Shown: positions 53,774 through 63,404 of the stretch, piece after piece
Layout of the letters: each line of letters opens with the position of its first letter
Numbering within the stretch: position 1 is the stretch's first letter
Source of the DNA: Pseudomonas migulae
GTDB taxonomy: Bacteria > Pseudomonadota > Gammaproteobacteria > Pseudomonadales > Pseudomonadaceae
Assembly (NCBI RefSeq): GCF_024169315.1
Contig: NZ_JALJWR010000001.1
Coordinates: forward strand, 1,385,501-1,449,500
DNA length: 64,000 nucleotides
Direction: 5' to 3'
Notes under the pieces: model-generated
Told to the model about the DNA's origin: nothing
What the model saw: only the letters and a program-made list of their open reading frames with translations
Database searches by the model: none
Position numbers and translations under genes: made by a program

Positions 53774-54973
53774 TTGAAACCGTTACCGCCCAGACCTCGC
53801 GCCTCACCCCTGGACCTGTTTCTTCAAGCGTGTCTGCCACGCCGTGACGCTGTGCCACAAACCTTGACCGACAAAGCGGTCATCCCGGGCATTCCTGATG
53901 CTCGCTACAGGCTGGACCACGACCTGACACCTTTCATTGAGGATGCAGTTCAGTCCAACAAACGTGAGAGCGAGGTGCTCGCCAAGGCCGGGAAGCCGAA
54001 CGATATCCTTCCGCTGGCCAGTATGCTGGCGGTTTCCGGTGGCGGCGATGCGGGAGCATTCGCAGCGGGACTGATTGCCGGGTGGACGACGCATGGGACT
54101 CGCCCCCAGTTCAAGGTCGTCACCGGCATCAGCGCGGGAGCCTTGGTCGCACCGTTCGCTTATCTGGGGTCTGAGCACGACAGCGTGATTCGGTATGTTT
54201 CCAACGCAATCGGCCCAAAAGACATTTTTCATTCGCGAAACGTGCTGACCCGCTTTGCCAGCGACGGAATAGCGGACAGCAAACCACTGTCGCGGCTCAT
54301 CACCAAATACGTCACCACCGAGATTCTTGCGGCGATCGCGTCAGAATACGCCAAGGGAAGAATTCTGCTGATCGGCACAACTGACCTTGATTCAGGGCGA
54401 CCCGTCACCTGGAACATGGGCGCTATTGCCACAAGCAAAGCACCCGGAGCGCTCGACCTCTTTCGCAACATCCTGCTCGCTTCAATGAGTATTCCTGGTG
54501 CGGTCTCCCCGGTCATGATCGATGTGGAAGTGGACGGCCAACAGTTTCATGAAATGCACGTGGACGGAGGGGTCATCACTCAAGTGTTTCTTTACCCACC
54601 CACCACCGTGATGGCGCTAAGCAAAGCCACCGGAGCACCTTTGCGACACGACCGTCATTTCTACGTTATTCGTAACGGGACAATGGAACCGCAGTGGTCC
54701 GGGACCAAGCGCCGTACATTGAGCATCGGCGGTCGAGCCATCAGTGCCTTGATTCAAACTCAGGGGATCAGCGACCTGGAGCGTATTTACCGTATGGCGC
54801 AACAGGATGGAGCGGATTTCAATCTAGCCTACATCGGCTCCGACTTTGATTTTGCGCACAATCTAAAATTCGATGGCGATTACATGAAGCGTTTATTCGA
54901 TTACGCCTTTCAACTCAGTGCGAAGGGCTATCCGTGGCATAAGTTGCCGTATCTGGAAAACACTAATCGATGA
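53774..54973 (+). CDS. Patatin-like phospholipase
   Basis: 399 residues from TTG 53774, just after GGAGGAGG. The patatin fold is clear: oxyanion loop SGGGDAGAFAAGLIAG (about 88-103), nucleophile Ser120 in VTGISAGALVAPFAYLG, and the Asp of the dyad in MHVDGGVITQVF. A short hydrophobic LDLFLQAC near the N-terminus could be a weak lipobox, but the preceding region is unlike a normal signal peptide, so location is uncertain. It would release fatty acids from phospholipids. Divergent from the FAD oxidase, no obvious partner. Confidence 0.87.
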   Translation: MKPLPPRPRASPLDLFLQACLPRRDAVPQTLTDKAVIPGIPDARYRLDHDLTPFIEDAVQSNKRESEVLAKAGKPNDILPLASMLAVSGGGDAGAFAAGLIAGWTTHGTRPQFKVVTGISAGALVAPFAYLGSEHDSVIRYVSNAIGPKDIFHSRNVLTRFASDGIADSKPLSRLITKYVTTEILAAIASEYAKGRILLIGTTDLDSGRPVTWNMGAIATSKAPGALDLFRNILLASMSIPGAVSPVMIDVEVDGQQFHEMHVDGGVITQVFLYPPTTVMALSKATGAPLRHDRHFYVIRNGTMEPQWSGTKRRTLSIGGRAISALIQTQGISDLERIYRMAQQDGADFNLAYIGSDFDFAHNLKFDGDYMKRLFDYAFQLSAKGYPWHKLPYLENTNR

Positions 54974-55046
54974 AAGAGGCAGTCTGGTGCATTGATCGAT
55001 TGAGTACATATACGTCGGCCCGCCTGGGCAGTTGTAAACCGGAAGC

Positions 55047-55958
55047 TTACGACTGCGACAATTCTCGCGACGTTCGAACCCGCAACCGCGGCGTCACAAA
55101 ATCGAAGAACGCGCGCAGCTTCAACGGTAGCGGCGTTTGCCCTTTGTGCACGAGGCTGATCGGCAACGGTGCTGATTCAAACTCATCGAGCACGATGCTC
55201 AGTTCATTGTCTCGTACCGAGTCTGCGACCTGATAGGACAGCACACGGATCAAGCCCACTCCAAGAATCGCCGCTGCGATAGCCGCTTCAGCGGTATTGA
55301 CGGTCAGCCGTGAATGCACGGGCACGGACAGCTCTGACTTGCCGGCGCCAAACACCCAGGCGCGCATGGACGCGAGGACTTCAAAGGTGATGCAGTCATG
55401 CCCGGCGAGATCTTGGGGTGTGGTCGGCACGCCATGGGTTGCCAGGTAGGCCGGACTCGCGCAGACAACCCGGCGCACTGTTCCGACTTCCGTCGCCATG
55501 AGCGTGCTGTCGGGCAGTTCGCCAATTCGCACCGCGACATCGGCGTGTTCTTCCATCAGATGCACGACGCGATCGGTCAGCACCAGGCTGATGTCGATCT
55601 CCGGGTAGTGCGCGAGAAATTCCGCCACCACTGGCACCACGTGCAAGCGCCCGAACACGACCGGGGCGGTGACCACCAGTTCGCCTTTAGGGCTGGCGTA
55701 TTCACCCGTCGCCGCGCGTTCGGCTTCGCCAATGTCTTCGAGAATGCGCCGGCAGGCCGCCACGTAGGAGTCGCCGGCCTCGGTCAACGAAAGCTGTCGG
55801 GTTGTCCGATGCAACAGGCGTGTGTGCAGATGCGCTTCCAGTTCCGCCACCTTCCGGCTGACGGTTGTCAGGGGCATGCCGAGGCGACGCGCGGCCGCCG
55901 ACAGACTGCCCGCATCAACGACGGCGATGAGGATAGACATGGATTCAAGACGATTCAT
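55047..55958 (-). CDS. LysR-family transcriptional regulator
   Basis: 303 residues. MNRLESMSILIAVVDAGSLS then AAARRLGMPLTTVSRKVAEL is the helix-turn-helix; HRTTRQLSLTEAG follows, then an effector domain with VVAEFLAHYPEIDISLVLTD and HADVAVRIGELPDSTL, as in the AaeR/DmlR-like subgroup. Divergent from an MFS transporter (139-bp gap), its likely target. Confidence 0.9.
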   Translation of the reverse strand: MNRLESMSILIAVVDAGSLSAAARRLGMPLTTVSRKVAELEAHLHTRLLHRTTRQLSLTEAGDSYVAACRRILEDIGEAERAATGEYASPKGELVVTAPVVFGRLHVVPVVAEFLAHYPEIDISLVLTDRVVHLMEEHADVAVRIGELPDSTLMATEVGTVRRVVCASPAYLATHGVPTTPQDLAGHDCITFEVLASMRAWVFGAGKSELSVPVHSRLTVNTAEAAIAAAILGVGLIRVLSYQVADSVRDNELSIVLDEFESAPLPISLVHKGQTPLPLKLRAFFDFVTPRLRVRTSRELSQS

Positions 55959-56097
55959 CAGACTCTACCAAATTCCGGAAGGATGCTTCCCGATCCTATG
56001 GGATTCTCTTGATAAATACGAGTAGGTAAGGTTCAACCCTGACCTCCCGCCCGCGGCGTCCCGCTGCACAAACCGGGGAGATTGAAAGGAGAGTGCC

Positions 56098-57324
56098 GTG
56101 AGCGGCCTGCCCAATATATCTGCTAGTTCACCTGCGCCCGCAGTAGCGTCGCGCGGCAAGATCATCATGATGGCGATCATCGCCGGCGCGGTGATCACCA
56201 ACATCTACGCCACTCAACCGATCCTGCCGTTGATCTCGTCGGGTCTGGGGATCGACCTGACGACGGTCGATCTCGTCGCCGGCGCAGCGCTGCTCGGTTT
56301 CGCATTCGGGCTAGCCTTTCTGTTGCCGCTGGGTGACCGTTTTGATCGGCGCAAGCTGGTGCTTGGGCAGATCGCGGTCGCCTTTTTATTCGGTCTGGCG
56401 GCGGCGTTTGCGCCCGGCATCTGGTCGCTGATCGCTGCTTCTTTTGGCTTTGGCGTCGTCAGTTGCGTGCCCCAGCAACTCGTACCCTTCGCCGCGGTGA
56501 TGTCGCGGCCGGAAGAACGCGGGCGTTCGGTCGGCACCGTGGTCAGCGGCATCATGGTTGGCATCCTGCTGGGTCGCACGATCAGCGGCGTGGTTGGGGA
56601 AGCCTGGGGATGGCGCGCGGTCTACGGCGTGGAAGCAGCGTTCATGATCCCGGTGTTTATCGCTGCGGCGATGCTCCTGCCGCGGGGCGTGCCCACCACC
56701 AGCCTGTCCTACGGAAAGCTGCTCGCGTCGCTCTGGCCACTGGCGCGCGACAATCGTCCGATCCGTGAATCCATGATGGTCCAGGCGCTGTTGTGGGCGT
56801 GTTTCAACGCCTTTTGGGTCAACCTCGCGGCGCTCCTGAGCGATGGTCCCTGGCACCTTGGCAGTGCGTGGGCTGGCGGCTTCGGCATCATCGGGGCTGC
56901 CGGTGCGCTTGCAGCTTCATTGGGTGGTCGCGCCACTGACCGGCTGGGTTCGCGGACTGTGATTGGAGCCAGTATCGGCATCGTTACCCTGGCTTTCCTG
57001 CTCCTCGCCGGGGCGCAGTCCTCGATTATTTTCCTGGTGATCGGCGTTATCGTTCTCGATATCGGCGTGCAGTCGGGACTGGTGTCCAACCAGACTCGCG
57101 CCTTTGCCGTCGATCCGAAAGCACAGGGCCGCATCAACAGCCTCTATATGACCGCCACCTTCCTCGGCGGCGCGCTAGGCGTGACCATCAGCGGCTGGCT
57201 GATGACCCGCTACGGCTGGCCGGGCATCGTGGCCTTCGGTATTGCGCTCGGGCTGATTGCGTTGGCCATCCACTGGATCGGCGCGCCGCGCCGCCAGGCA
57301 AGCGCGGATGTCGGCGTGCGATAA
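56098..57324 (+). CDS. MFS transporter
   Basis: 408 residues, twelve membrane segments, GTG start six bases after AAAGGAG. The helix 2-3 loop is PLGDRFDRRKLVLGQ, a good MFS motif A; SVGTVVSGIMVGILLGRTIS lies around helix 5. It resembles the YgaY/YnfM group of proton-driven exporters. Divergent from LysR. A perfect 9-bp hairpin follows the gene. Confidence 0.88.
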   Translation: MSGLPNISASSPAPAVASRGKIIMMAIIAGAVITNIYATQPILPLISSGLGIDLTTVDLVAGAALLGFAFGLAFLLPLGDRFDRRKLVLGQIAVAFLFGLAAAFAPGIWSLIAASFGFGVVSCVPQQLVPFAAVMSRPEERGRSVGTVVSGIMVGILLGRTISGVVGEAWGWRAVYGVEAAFMIPVFIAAAMLLPRGVPTTSLSYGKLLASLWPLARDNRPIRESMMVQALLWACFNAFWVNLAALLSDGPWHLGSAWAGGFGIIGAAGALAASLGGRATDRLGSRTVIGASIGIVTLAFLLLAGAQSSIIFLVIGVIVLDIGVQSGLVSNQTRAFAVDPKAQGRINSLYMTATFLGGALGVTISGWLMTRYGWPGIVAFGIALGLIALAIHWIGAPRRQASADVGVR

Positions 57325-57351
57325 GGCCAATCAGGCAACGCACGACACGAA

Positions 57352-57373
57352 GGGCAACTCTATCGAGTTGCCC
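57352..57373 (+). terminator. Hairpin after the MFS gene
   Basis: GGGCAACTC-tatc-GAGTTGCCC, perfect 9-bp stem and tetraloop, 28 bp past the stop; no T-run. The rest of the gap to 57523 is featureless to me. Confidence 0.5.
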
Positions 57374-57523
57374 GATGTGCAGTCCCTCAGCAAAAGCGAC
57401 GTTTCGCCTGTGCCAGAAGACCTCCAGCCGCTGATCGAGATCGGACGCCCTGGAGAGAAAACCAGCAACGCTGAAAATGACGACTTCAGGAGTGGCTGCT
57501 GGCTCGTGAGAGCGTTGATGTAT

Positions 57524-58510
57524 CTAAGTTGGCCGTAGATCGGTAATGACCGTCCCGGCAATACTCTGGGCAAACCCACCCCCGAAGACCTGCGCCGGGG
57601 TTGCAAAACCCGGCCGCCGTTCACCCTTCAAAACCCGGCGCGCTGCTTCGACGGCGGCCAGCGGTGTGAAGGAATAGCCATTCACGGTTTCAATGACCGA
57701 ACGCGCGATTGCGCCGTCTGCTCCAGTAACCTCCACCACCGCACGCGCCCGATGGCCATCCCTTTCCTCTGCGGTGGGGCCATCAGGAAGTAGCGACAGG
57801 TCGCCTTCGGGGAACGCATCGCCAGAGAGATGCACAAACATCGCAATATTCGCGATACCGGTCGAATGCCAGCCCGTCACCAGGTCACCGAAAGACAGCG
57901 GCGCGCAGAGGACCGGCCCCTCACCAAAATCAAAGTGACGTGGCTGGGCATCAGGCGTTGCAACGAGTTCGCCATCGACCCTCGCGAGCACGCCGGCACC
58001 GATGATCTCGCTGACGCTCTTGGCCGAGCCACGGGACATCGACCCTGGGACCTGAAGCGCGATGTTCAGAGCGCGAGGCTGTTCGACCCGCTGAGCGACG
58101 TGCACCGCCAGCGAGTCCGTAGGGACGACATCCCAGCCGACGCCTGGCAACAGCATGATCTGTGCCCTGGCCGCTTCAGCGTCCAGCCTTTCGGCCAGCC
58201 GGTAAACGTTGATCTCGGCGGTAATGTCCAGGTAATCGATCCCGGCCTTGATGCAGGCGCGCATCAACGCCTCTGCCGTCTGCGCAAATGGCCCCGCGAA
58301 GTTCAGCAATACCGTGATGCCAGACAAGGCATTCTCGGCCTCCGGGCCGGCATCAAATACGCGAAAAGGCACGTCCAGGTGCGCGGCGAGCGTTGCGAGT
58401 TGCGGGTGACTGCGCCCGCCGATTTCGAAGTTCAGGCCCAGCGCTTTCGCGCGTTCTGCTGCCATGCGACCGGTATAGCCTGTGGCCCCGTAGATCAGAA
58501 GCGTGCTCAT
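57524..58510 (-). CDS. Saccharopine dehydrogenase-like NAD(P)-binding oxidoreductase
   Basis: Start at ATG 58510, which overlaps the previous gene's stop (ATGA). 328 residues: MSTLLIYGATGYTGRMAAER is the nucleotide-binding opening shared by saccharopine-dehydrogenase-like and trans-acting enoyl reductase proteins, followed by VLLNFAGPFAQTAEALMRAC and GIDYLDITAEINVY. LLPGVGWDVVPTDSLAVHVA is also typical. These proteins reduce unsaturated or keto groups of diverse small molecules; the substrate is unknown. Third gene of a leftward trio with an SDR and a VOC protein. Confidence 0.82.
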   Translation of the reverse strand: MSTLLIYGATGYTGRMAAERAKALGLNFEIGGRSHPQLATLAAHLDVPFRVFDAGPEAENALSGITVLLNFAGPFAQTAEALMRACIKAGIDYLDITAEINVYRLAERLDAEAARAQIMLLPGVGWDVVPTDSLAVHVAQRVEQPRALNIALQVPGSMSRGSAKSVSEIIGAGVLARVDGELVATPDAQPRHFDFGEGPVLCAPLSFGDLVTGWHSTGIANIAMFVHLSGDAFPEGDLSLLPDGPTAEERDGHRARAVVEVTGADGAIARSVIETVNGYSFTPLAAVEAARRVLKGERRPGFATPAQVFGGGFAQSIAGTVITDLRPT

Positions 58511-58908
58511 TGGACGTGCTGCCATTTTTTGTAGACGAATTCCAGGCTGTACCCGTCCGGGTCCAGCACATTGGCGGCGTAGTAATCGGGGTCATAGTGC
58601 AAGCGTGCGCCAGGCGCGCCGTTGTCGACCGCGCCCTGTTGCATGGCCGCGGCATAGGCGGCGTCAACATCAGCCTTGCTGTTCGCCACAAATCCCACGT
58701 GCACCGCCCGGCCTTCGACGACCCCCTCACGCAACCAGAAAAATACCCGGCCATTGGCGCCGAAGCCTTTCAGGTCAGGATGCCCCGGCGGGCCGTCCTT
58801 GCCGTCGTAGTCCAAGCGCGCGGTGATACCCAATGGCACCAGGGCAGCCTCGTAGAAACGGATGGAACGTGCGATGTCGCTCACCGACAGGAAAATATGA
58901 TCCAGCAT
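58507..58908 (-). CDS. VOC-family (glyoxalase-like) protein
   Basis: 133 residues: MLDHIFLSVSDIARSIRFYE at the start, FWLREGVVEGRAVHVGFVAN in the middle, and the metal-site end YYAANVLDPDGYSLEFVYKK. His4 and the Glu of SLEFV are placed as metal ligands. A member of the dioxygenase/glyoxalase superfamily with unknown substrate. Its stop overlaps the start of the saccharopine-dehydrogenase-like gene and it begins 17 bp after the SDR gene. Confidence 0.85.
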   Translation of the reverse strand: MLDHIFLSVSDIARSIRFYEAALVPLGITARLDYDGKDGPPGHPDLKGFGANGRVFFWLREGVVEGRAVHVGFVANSKADVDAAYAAAMQQGAVDNGAPGARLHYDPDYYAANVLDPDGYSLEFVYKKWQHVQ

Positions 58909-58925
58909 GTCAAACCCTCGCTTGT

Positions 58926-59669
58926 TCAGATGGTGTAGCCGCCCGCGACTTCGAGGGTCTGGGCATTGATCCAGGCGCCCTCCTCGGACAGCAACATGGC
59001 GATGACTCGCGCGACGTCTTCCGGCTCGCCGACCCTGCCGAGCGCTGTTTGCGCCGCCAGCATCGCCTCGAACTCATCATTCAGACCGCCACCCAGTTCG
59101 GTCCGGATCGCTCCGGGGGACACGGCGTTGGCACGGATGCGGCGCTCGCCAAACTCTTTGGCCATGTAACGGGTCAGTACTTCGAGCCCGCCCTTGAACG
59201 CTGCATAGGGCGCCACTCCAGCCGTGGCTACGCGGGTGGTGGCACTGCTCAGATTGACGATACTGGCGTGTTCCGCCAGCAAGGGAAGCAAAGCCTGGGT
59301 GAGAAAAAACGGGCCTTTGAGGTGGACATTGAACAGGCCATCGAACTGCGCTTCGCTGACGGTTGCCAAGGGGTTGAACAGGCCGTAGCCCGCGTTATTG
59401 ACCAGGCCACTCAGCGTGGTGGAGCCCCAGGTTTCCCCAAGCGCCAGGCGCACTGATTCCCGAAACGCCTCGAAGCTGCCGACATCCGACACATCGAGCT
59501 TGAGCGCAACAGCCTTGCCACCGTGTAGCTCGATGCGTCCCACGACCGCAGCGGCAGACTGCGGGTCAGAGTTGTAGGTAAGGATGACCCCCATACCTCG
59601 TTGAGCCGCGTGTTCGGCTGTACTTGCACCGATGCCACGGCTGCCGCCCGTAATGACGATTACACCCAT
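58926..59669 (-). CDS. SDR-family oxidoreductase
   Basis: 247 residues: cofactor motif VIVITGGSRGIGASTAEHAA, LVNNAGYGLF, Ser in IVNLSSATTRVA, YxxxK in APYAAFKGG, and the closing WINAQTLEVAGGYTI, typical of FabG-like SDRs. First gene of a leftward three-gene unit and divergent from an AraC regulator (129-bp gap). Likely reduces a keto group with NADPH. Confidence 0.9.
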   Translation of the reverse strand: MGVIVITGGSRGIGASTAEHAAQRGMGVILTYNSDPQSAAAVVGRIELHGGKAVALKLDVSDVGSFEAFRESVRLALGETWGSTTLSGLVNNAGYGLFNPLATVSEAQFDGLFNVHLKGPFFLTQALLPLLAEHASIVNLSSATTRVATAGVAPYAAFKGGLEVLTRYMAKEFGERRIRANAVSPGAIRTELGGGLNDEFEAMLAAQTALGRVGEPEDVARVIAMLLSEEGAWINAQTLEVAGGYTI

Positions 59670-59798
59670 ATCAAATTCCCCTGTGGTTCAAACGTGCCTC
59701 CACAGTACTCATCCCTCTCGCCAGGGCCGTACCCGTTCCTACTCGAAACCTGCCTGTTTCTGCTTTTTTCTTGCACGGCGTCGTGCTCCGCCCTCAAC

Positions 59799-60701
59799 AT
59801 GCTGCGCATGGACAATCAATTGAATGAACTCAGGTCGCTAGCGGCCAAGGCTGAAAATCGCCGCACCGAGACGGGCATCCCGCGAGTGGCCATGGTCCAG
59901 GGCAAGATCCCCGAGCACATGCTGGCGGCGGTCTATGACCCGATGATCAACCTGATCCTGCAAGGCAGCAAAAGCATGACGGTGGGCGACCGGACGCTGC
60001 GGTATGACCCGGCGACCTATTTCGTCATGTCCATTGGTTTGCCAGCGGTGGGGTCGGTGCACCCAGCCGCGTCAGGAGAGCCTTATTTGGCGGTCAGTCT
60101 GACGCTTGATCCTGCGGTGTTGTCCACACTGTTCGCCGACCTGCCCAAACCTGCCGCACGCTACGAAAACAATGCCGGGTTTTCAGTGGCGTCGGTCACG
60201 ACCGAGCTGATGGATGCGTGGGTGCGCATGCTGCGACTGATGGGCGATCCGGATGCCATTGCCGCCCTCGCCCCTGTTTACGAACGTGAGATTCTGTTCC
60301 GTGTCCTTCAGGGACCCCATGGCTGGATGCTGCGGGATATGGCCGCGCCGGATACCGCCATGGCCCGAGTGAATATGGCTATCCAATGGATCCGCCGTGA
60401 CTTTGCCGAGCCCATCAGGGTCGAGCGCCTGGCGGAACGAGCGTCGATGAGCGTCTCGGCGTTTCATCGCCACTTCAAGGCGGTCACCAACCTGAGCCCT
60501 TTGCAATACCAAAAAAGGGTTCGCCTGCTCCAGGCCAGAACGCTGATGGTGGCCAGCGCGAAGAGCGTCATGGCGGCGGCCTTCGAAGTCGGCTATGAAA
60601 GCGCGACGCAATTCAGCCGGGATTACGTGCGGGTGTTCGGCCTTCCTCCCGCACAAGATGCGGGCAGAATCCTCGGGGAGACCCGAGCTTTTAGAAGCTA
60701 G
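59799..60701 (+). CDS. AraC-family transcriptional regulator
   Basis: About 300 residues from ATG 59799 (a second ATG at 59808 is equally possible; no clear ribosome site). N-terminal AraC-type cupin domain: VYDPMINLILQGSKSMTVGD, and the C-terminal double helix-turn-helix with IRVERLAERASMSVSAFHRH and AAFEVGYESATQFSRDYVRV. Divergent from the SDR/VOC/saccharopine-like unit and very likely its regulator; AraC proteins of this subgroup commonly sit next to such oxidoreductases. Confidence 0.88.
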   Translation: MLRMDNQLNELRSLAAKAENRRTETGIPRVAMVQGKIPEHMLAAVYDPMINLILQGSKSMTVGDRTLRYDPATYFVMSIGLPAVGSVHPAASGEPYLAVSLTLDPAVLSTLFADLPKPAARYENNAGFSVASVTTELMDAWVRMLRLMGDPDAIAALAPVYEREILFRVLQGPHGWMLRDMAAPDTAMARVNMAIQWIRRDFAEPIRVERLAERASMSVSAFHRHFKAVTNLSPLQYQKRVRLLQARTLMVASAKSVMAAAFEVGYESATQFSRDYVRVFGLPPAQDAGRILGETRAFRS

Positions 60702-60753
60702 ACTGCTGGGTGAGCACATTCAAAAAAGGCACCCTTTGGGCGCCTTAACAGTA

Positions 60754-61764
60754 TCAAGCGATTTTGATTACAACCTTTCCAAATGCTCCCTTCGCAAGAT
60801 GCTCATAAGCTTCTCGTGCTTTCTCGAACGGATACACCTGATCGATCACGGGACGAATCTTGTGTTCGTTGAGGAATGCATTCATCCGGTCGAACGATGA
60901 GCGCGGCGCTACGGCAATACCGCGAATGGTCGTCTGGCGAAAAATGAGCGGCATCAGGTTGAGTTCAACGGTCTGCCCGGTCAAGAAGCCGATCTGCGCA
61001 ATACGCCCGGATGCCTTGGTCGCTGCGACCGATTGATTGATGCCGCTGCCGCCGGCCACATCGAGCAGCAGGTCCACACCTTTGCCTTCGGTCAGCCTCA
61101 GCACTTCGTCTGCCCAGTTCGGAGTCGTTCTGTAGTTGATGCCCGCTACGGCCCCCAGTCCCTTCACGGCTTGCAGATTCTCGTCGCGACTCGACGTCGC
61201 GATCACCTTCGCGCCAAGTGCAGTCGCGATCTGCACGGCAAATATGGACACGCCGCCAGTGCCTTGAACCAACACGGTTTGCCCGGGCTGTATTTGTCCG
61301 AAGTCTACCAACGAGTACCACGCCGTGAGCGCGGCAATCGGCAGCGTCGCCGCCTCTTCATCGCTCATATTGTCTGGCGCACTCACGGCGCTGTCTTCGT
61401 GGATGATCATGTATTCGGCCAGACCGCCAGGCAACGGCGAACCGAAACAGTAATCCGGTTCATTCGGCCCTGGCTCGCCATCCAGCCAACGGGAGTACAG
61501 ATGCGAGTTGACCCGGTCACCGACTTTGAAGCGCGTGACGCCGTCACCCATCGCGACCACTGTGCCAGCTGCATCACTCACCGGGATGAGGGGTTTGGGC
61601 ACCTTGTGTGGTTCGTAGATGCCGTCAACGATCGCCTTGTCGCGAAAGTTGAGCGACACAGCACCGACCTTTACGAGCAGCTCGCCGGCCTTGGGTTGCG
61701 GGGTTGTGATCTCTCCCAGTTGCAGGTTGTCGAGTCCGAAATCTGTCAATAGCCAAGCTTTCAT
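60754..61764 (-). CDS. Zinc-independent medium-chain dehydrogenase, quinone oxidoreductase type
   Basis: Start at ATG 61764, preceded by GGAG; 336 residues. MKAWLLTDFGLDNLQLGEIT opens the MDR fold; VSLNFRDKAIVDGIYE is the quinone-reductase-type substrate region, with no GHE zinc motif. The NADPH site is VLVQGTGGVSIFAVQIATAL. Ends LAKGAFGKVVIKIA, the standard MDR end. Probably reduces quinones or enones. Divergent from a LysR gene. Confidence 0.88.
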   Translation of the reverse strand: MKAWLLTDFGLDNLQLGEITTPQPKAGELLVKVGAVSLNFRDKAIVDGIYEPHKVPKPLIPVSDAAGTVVAMGDGVTRFKVGDRVNSHLYSRWLDGEPGPNEPDYCFGSPLPGGLAEYMIIHEDSAVSAPDNMSDEEAATLPIAALTAWYSLVDFGQIQPGQTVLVQGTGGVSIFAVQIATALGAKVIATSSRDENLQAVKGLGAVAGINYRTTPNWADEVLRLTEGKGVDLLLDVAGGSGINQSVAATKASGRIAQIGFLTGQTVELNLMPLIFRQTTIRGIAVAPRSSFDRMNAFLNEHKIRPVIDQVYPFEKAREAYEHLAKGAFGKVVIKIA

Positions 61765-61914
61765 TGCGCATCTCCAAAACGAGTCAATGGCTGCAAACCC
61801 CATTGGGTTCGCCTGGGGCACATCTTTCGACTTTGGGGGCGCGCAATAAATACGTAAAAAAGGACATGATTATTCTATTCTGAGGCAACAATGTATTCGG
61901 CCAGGTAAGACACC

Positions 61915-62829
61915 ATGGAATTGCTGCAATCAATGCGACTGTTCGCCAGACTGGCTGAACTCGGCAGCTTCACTAAAGCCGCCGATTCGCTGGACATCGG
62001 ACGGCCTCAAGTCACCCGTTACATCCAGGAGCTGGAGACGTCATTGGGCGTGCGCCTATTCCAACGCACCACGAGAAAGGTGGCGCTCACCGCCGAGGGC
62101 GAACGGTTCTATGAGCGAGTGCAGGAAATTCTCGCGGATATTTCTGCCGCGACCTCGATGTTTGACCGCACCGGAGCAACGCTCGTGGGCCGACTTCGCG
62201 TCGATATCCCGACCGCTTTCGCGCAGATGGAGTTCATCAAAACCCTGAAAGAATTCACTGGCACCTTCCCCGGCATCAACATGGTGCTGGGCGTGACCGA
62301 TCGAGCCGTTGACCTGATAGGTGAAGGCATCGACTGTGCGTTGCGCATAGGCGATTTGCCAGACTCAACCCTGATCGCTCGCCCCATCGCACTGGCAACC
62401 ATGGTGACGTGCGCAGCGCCCGAGTATCTGAACGAGCACGGGAAACCCAAGGCACTCGACGATCTGGTGTCCCATCGAGGCGTCAACTTCCTGTCCGGTC
62501 AGAGCAACAGAACATTGCCTTGGCACTTCACGGTCAAAGGTCAGGATCGAGCGTTTGTGAGTAACGCCGGCATCACCGTCACCGAGTCGAATGCGTACGT
62601 TCAGTGCGGCGTGTCGGGCTTCGGAATAATCCAGGCCCCAGGCATCACCGTGGCCGAGTATCTCGACAGCGGTGCTTTGGTGGAAATTTTAACGCCCTAT
62701 CGGCCAGCCCCTCGCCCTGTGTCGGTGCTGTACCCAAGTCGAACGCACCTGGCACCGCAGGTGCAGGTTTTTGTCGAATGGCTGCAAGAGCGTTTTCCGA
62801 AGATTCATCCTGACTGGCTGGAACAATAG
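61915..62829 (+). CDS. LysR-family transcriptional regulator
   Basis: 304 residues: MELLQSMRLFARLAELGSFT then KAADSLDIGRPQVTRYIQEL as helix-turn-helix, QRTTRKVALTAEG wing, and effector domain with VDLIGEGIDCALRIGDLPDS. Same subgroup as the LysR at 55047 by eye. Divergent from the quinone-oxidoreductase-like gene (150-bp AT-rich gap with TGATTATTCTATTCTGA near its start), its likely target. Confidence 0.9.
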   Translation: MELLQSMRLFARLAELGSFTKAADSLDIGRPQVTRYIQELETSLGVRLFQRTTRKVALTAEGERFYERVQEILADISAATSMFDRTGATLVGRLRVDIPTAFAQMEFIKTLKEFTGTFPGINMVLGVTDRAVDLIGEGIDCALRIGDLPDSTLIARPIALATMVTCAAPEYLNEHGKPKALDDLVSHRGVNFLSGQSNRTLPWHFTVKGQDRAFVSNAGITVTESNAYVQCGVSGFGIIQAPGITVAEYLDSGALVEILTPYRPAPRPVSVLYPSRTHLAPQVQVFVEWLQERFPKIHPDWLEQ

Positions 62830-62908
62830 GTGCTCCAGACTGACTTGGCTTCGGAACAAAAGCAGGCGTGGTATTTCGACACGAGTGCCTCATACCCCGC
62901 CTCGGGAA

Positions 62909-63237
62909 TCAACAACAGGCTGCGGCCAGTCCTCCATCAATCAGGTAGATCGCGAAAGAAAAAGTCACGATCGACAGCACCGTACTGACCAGGATGGAGG
63001 TCGCGGCTTCACTCTGATACGCGCCGGTCTGGTTTGCGAACATCGCCGGGATCGTCGCCGATGGCAGCGCACAAAGCAGGATCATTTGTTGGGCGTAAAG
63101 CCCATGTGTGCCGAGCATTACGGTGGCGGCAAACATCAACACCGGATGAATGAACAGCTTGAGCCCAAGGTTGCCCCACACTTCACCCGACATCTTCAGT
63201 TTCTCGGACGACATGATCAATCCCAGGCACAGCAGGG
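62909..63237 (-). pseudogene. Truncated AEC-family transporter (C-terminal third)
   Basis: About 108 codons remain ([38 protein letters not shown], and LLCALPSATIPAMFANQTGA to the stop). These are the last membrane helices of auxin-efflux-carrier-type permeases, normally about 310 residues. A TAA lies just upstream at about 63238 and the rest of the gene is absent. The fragment is not expected to work. Confidence 0.75.
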
Positions 63238-63404
63238 ATTACTGGCGCTCAAACGGCGGATTACTACGAGCAGTCGCTTCGAAAGATCGCAGCTCAAATG
63301 TGAGGCAAAAACATGTCGCACCCTTACGACCCAAAGTTTCAATGATCACCAGAATCAGTCGCTTGCTAGGTCTGACAACAGAACATTCACTCAAGGAAAC
63401 TCCC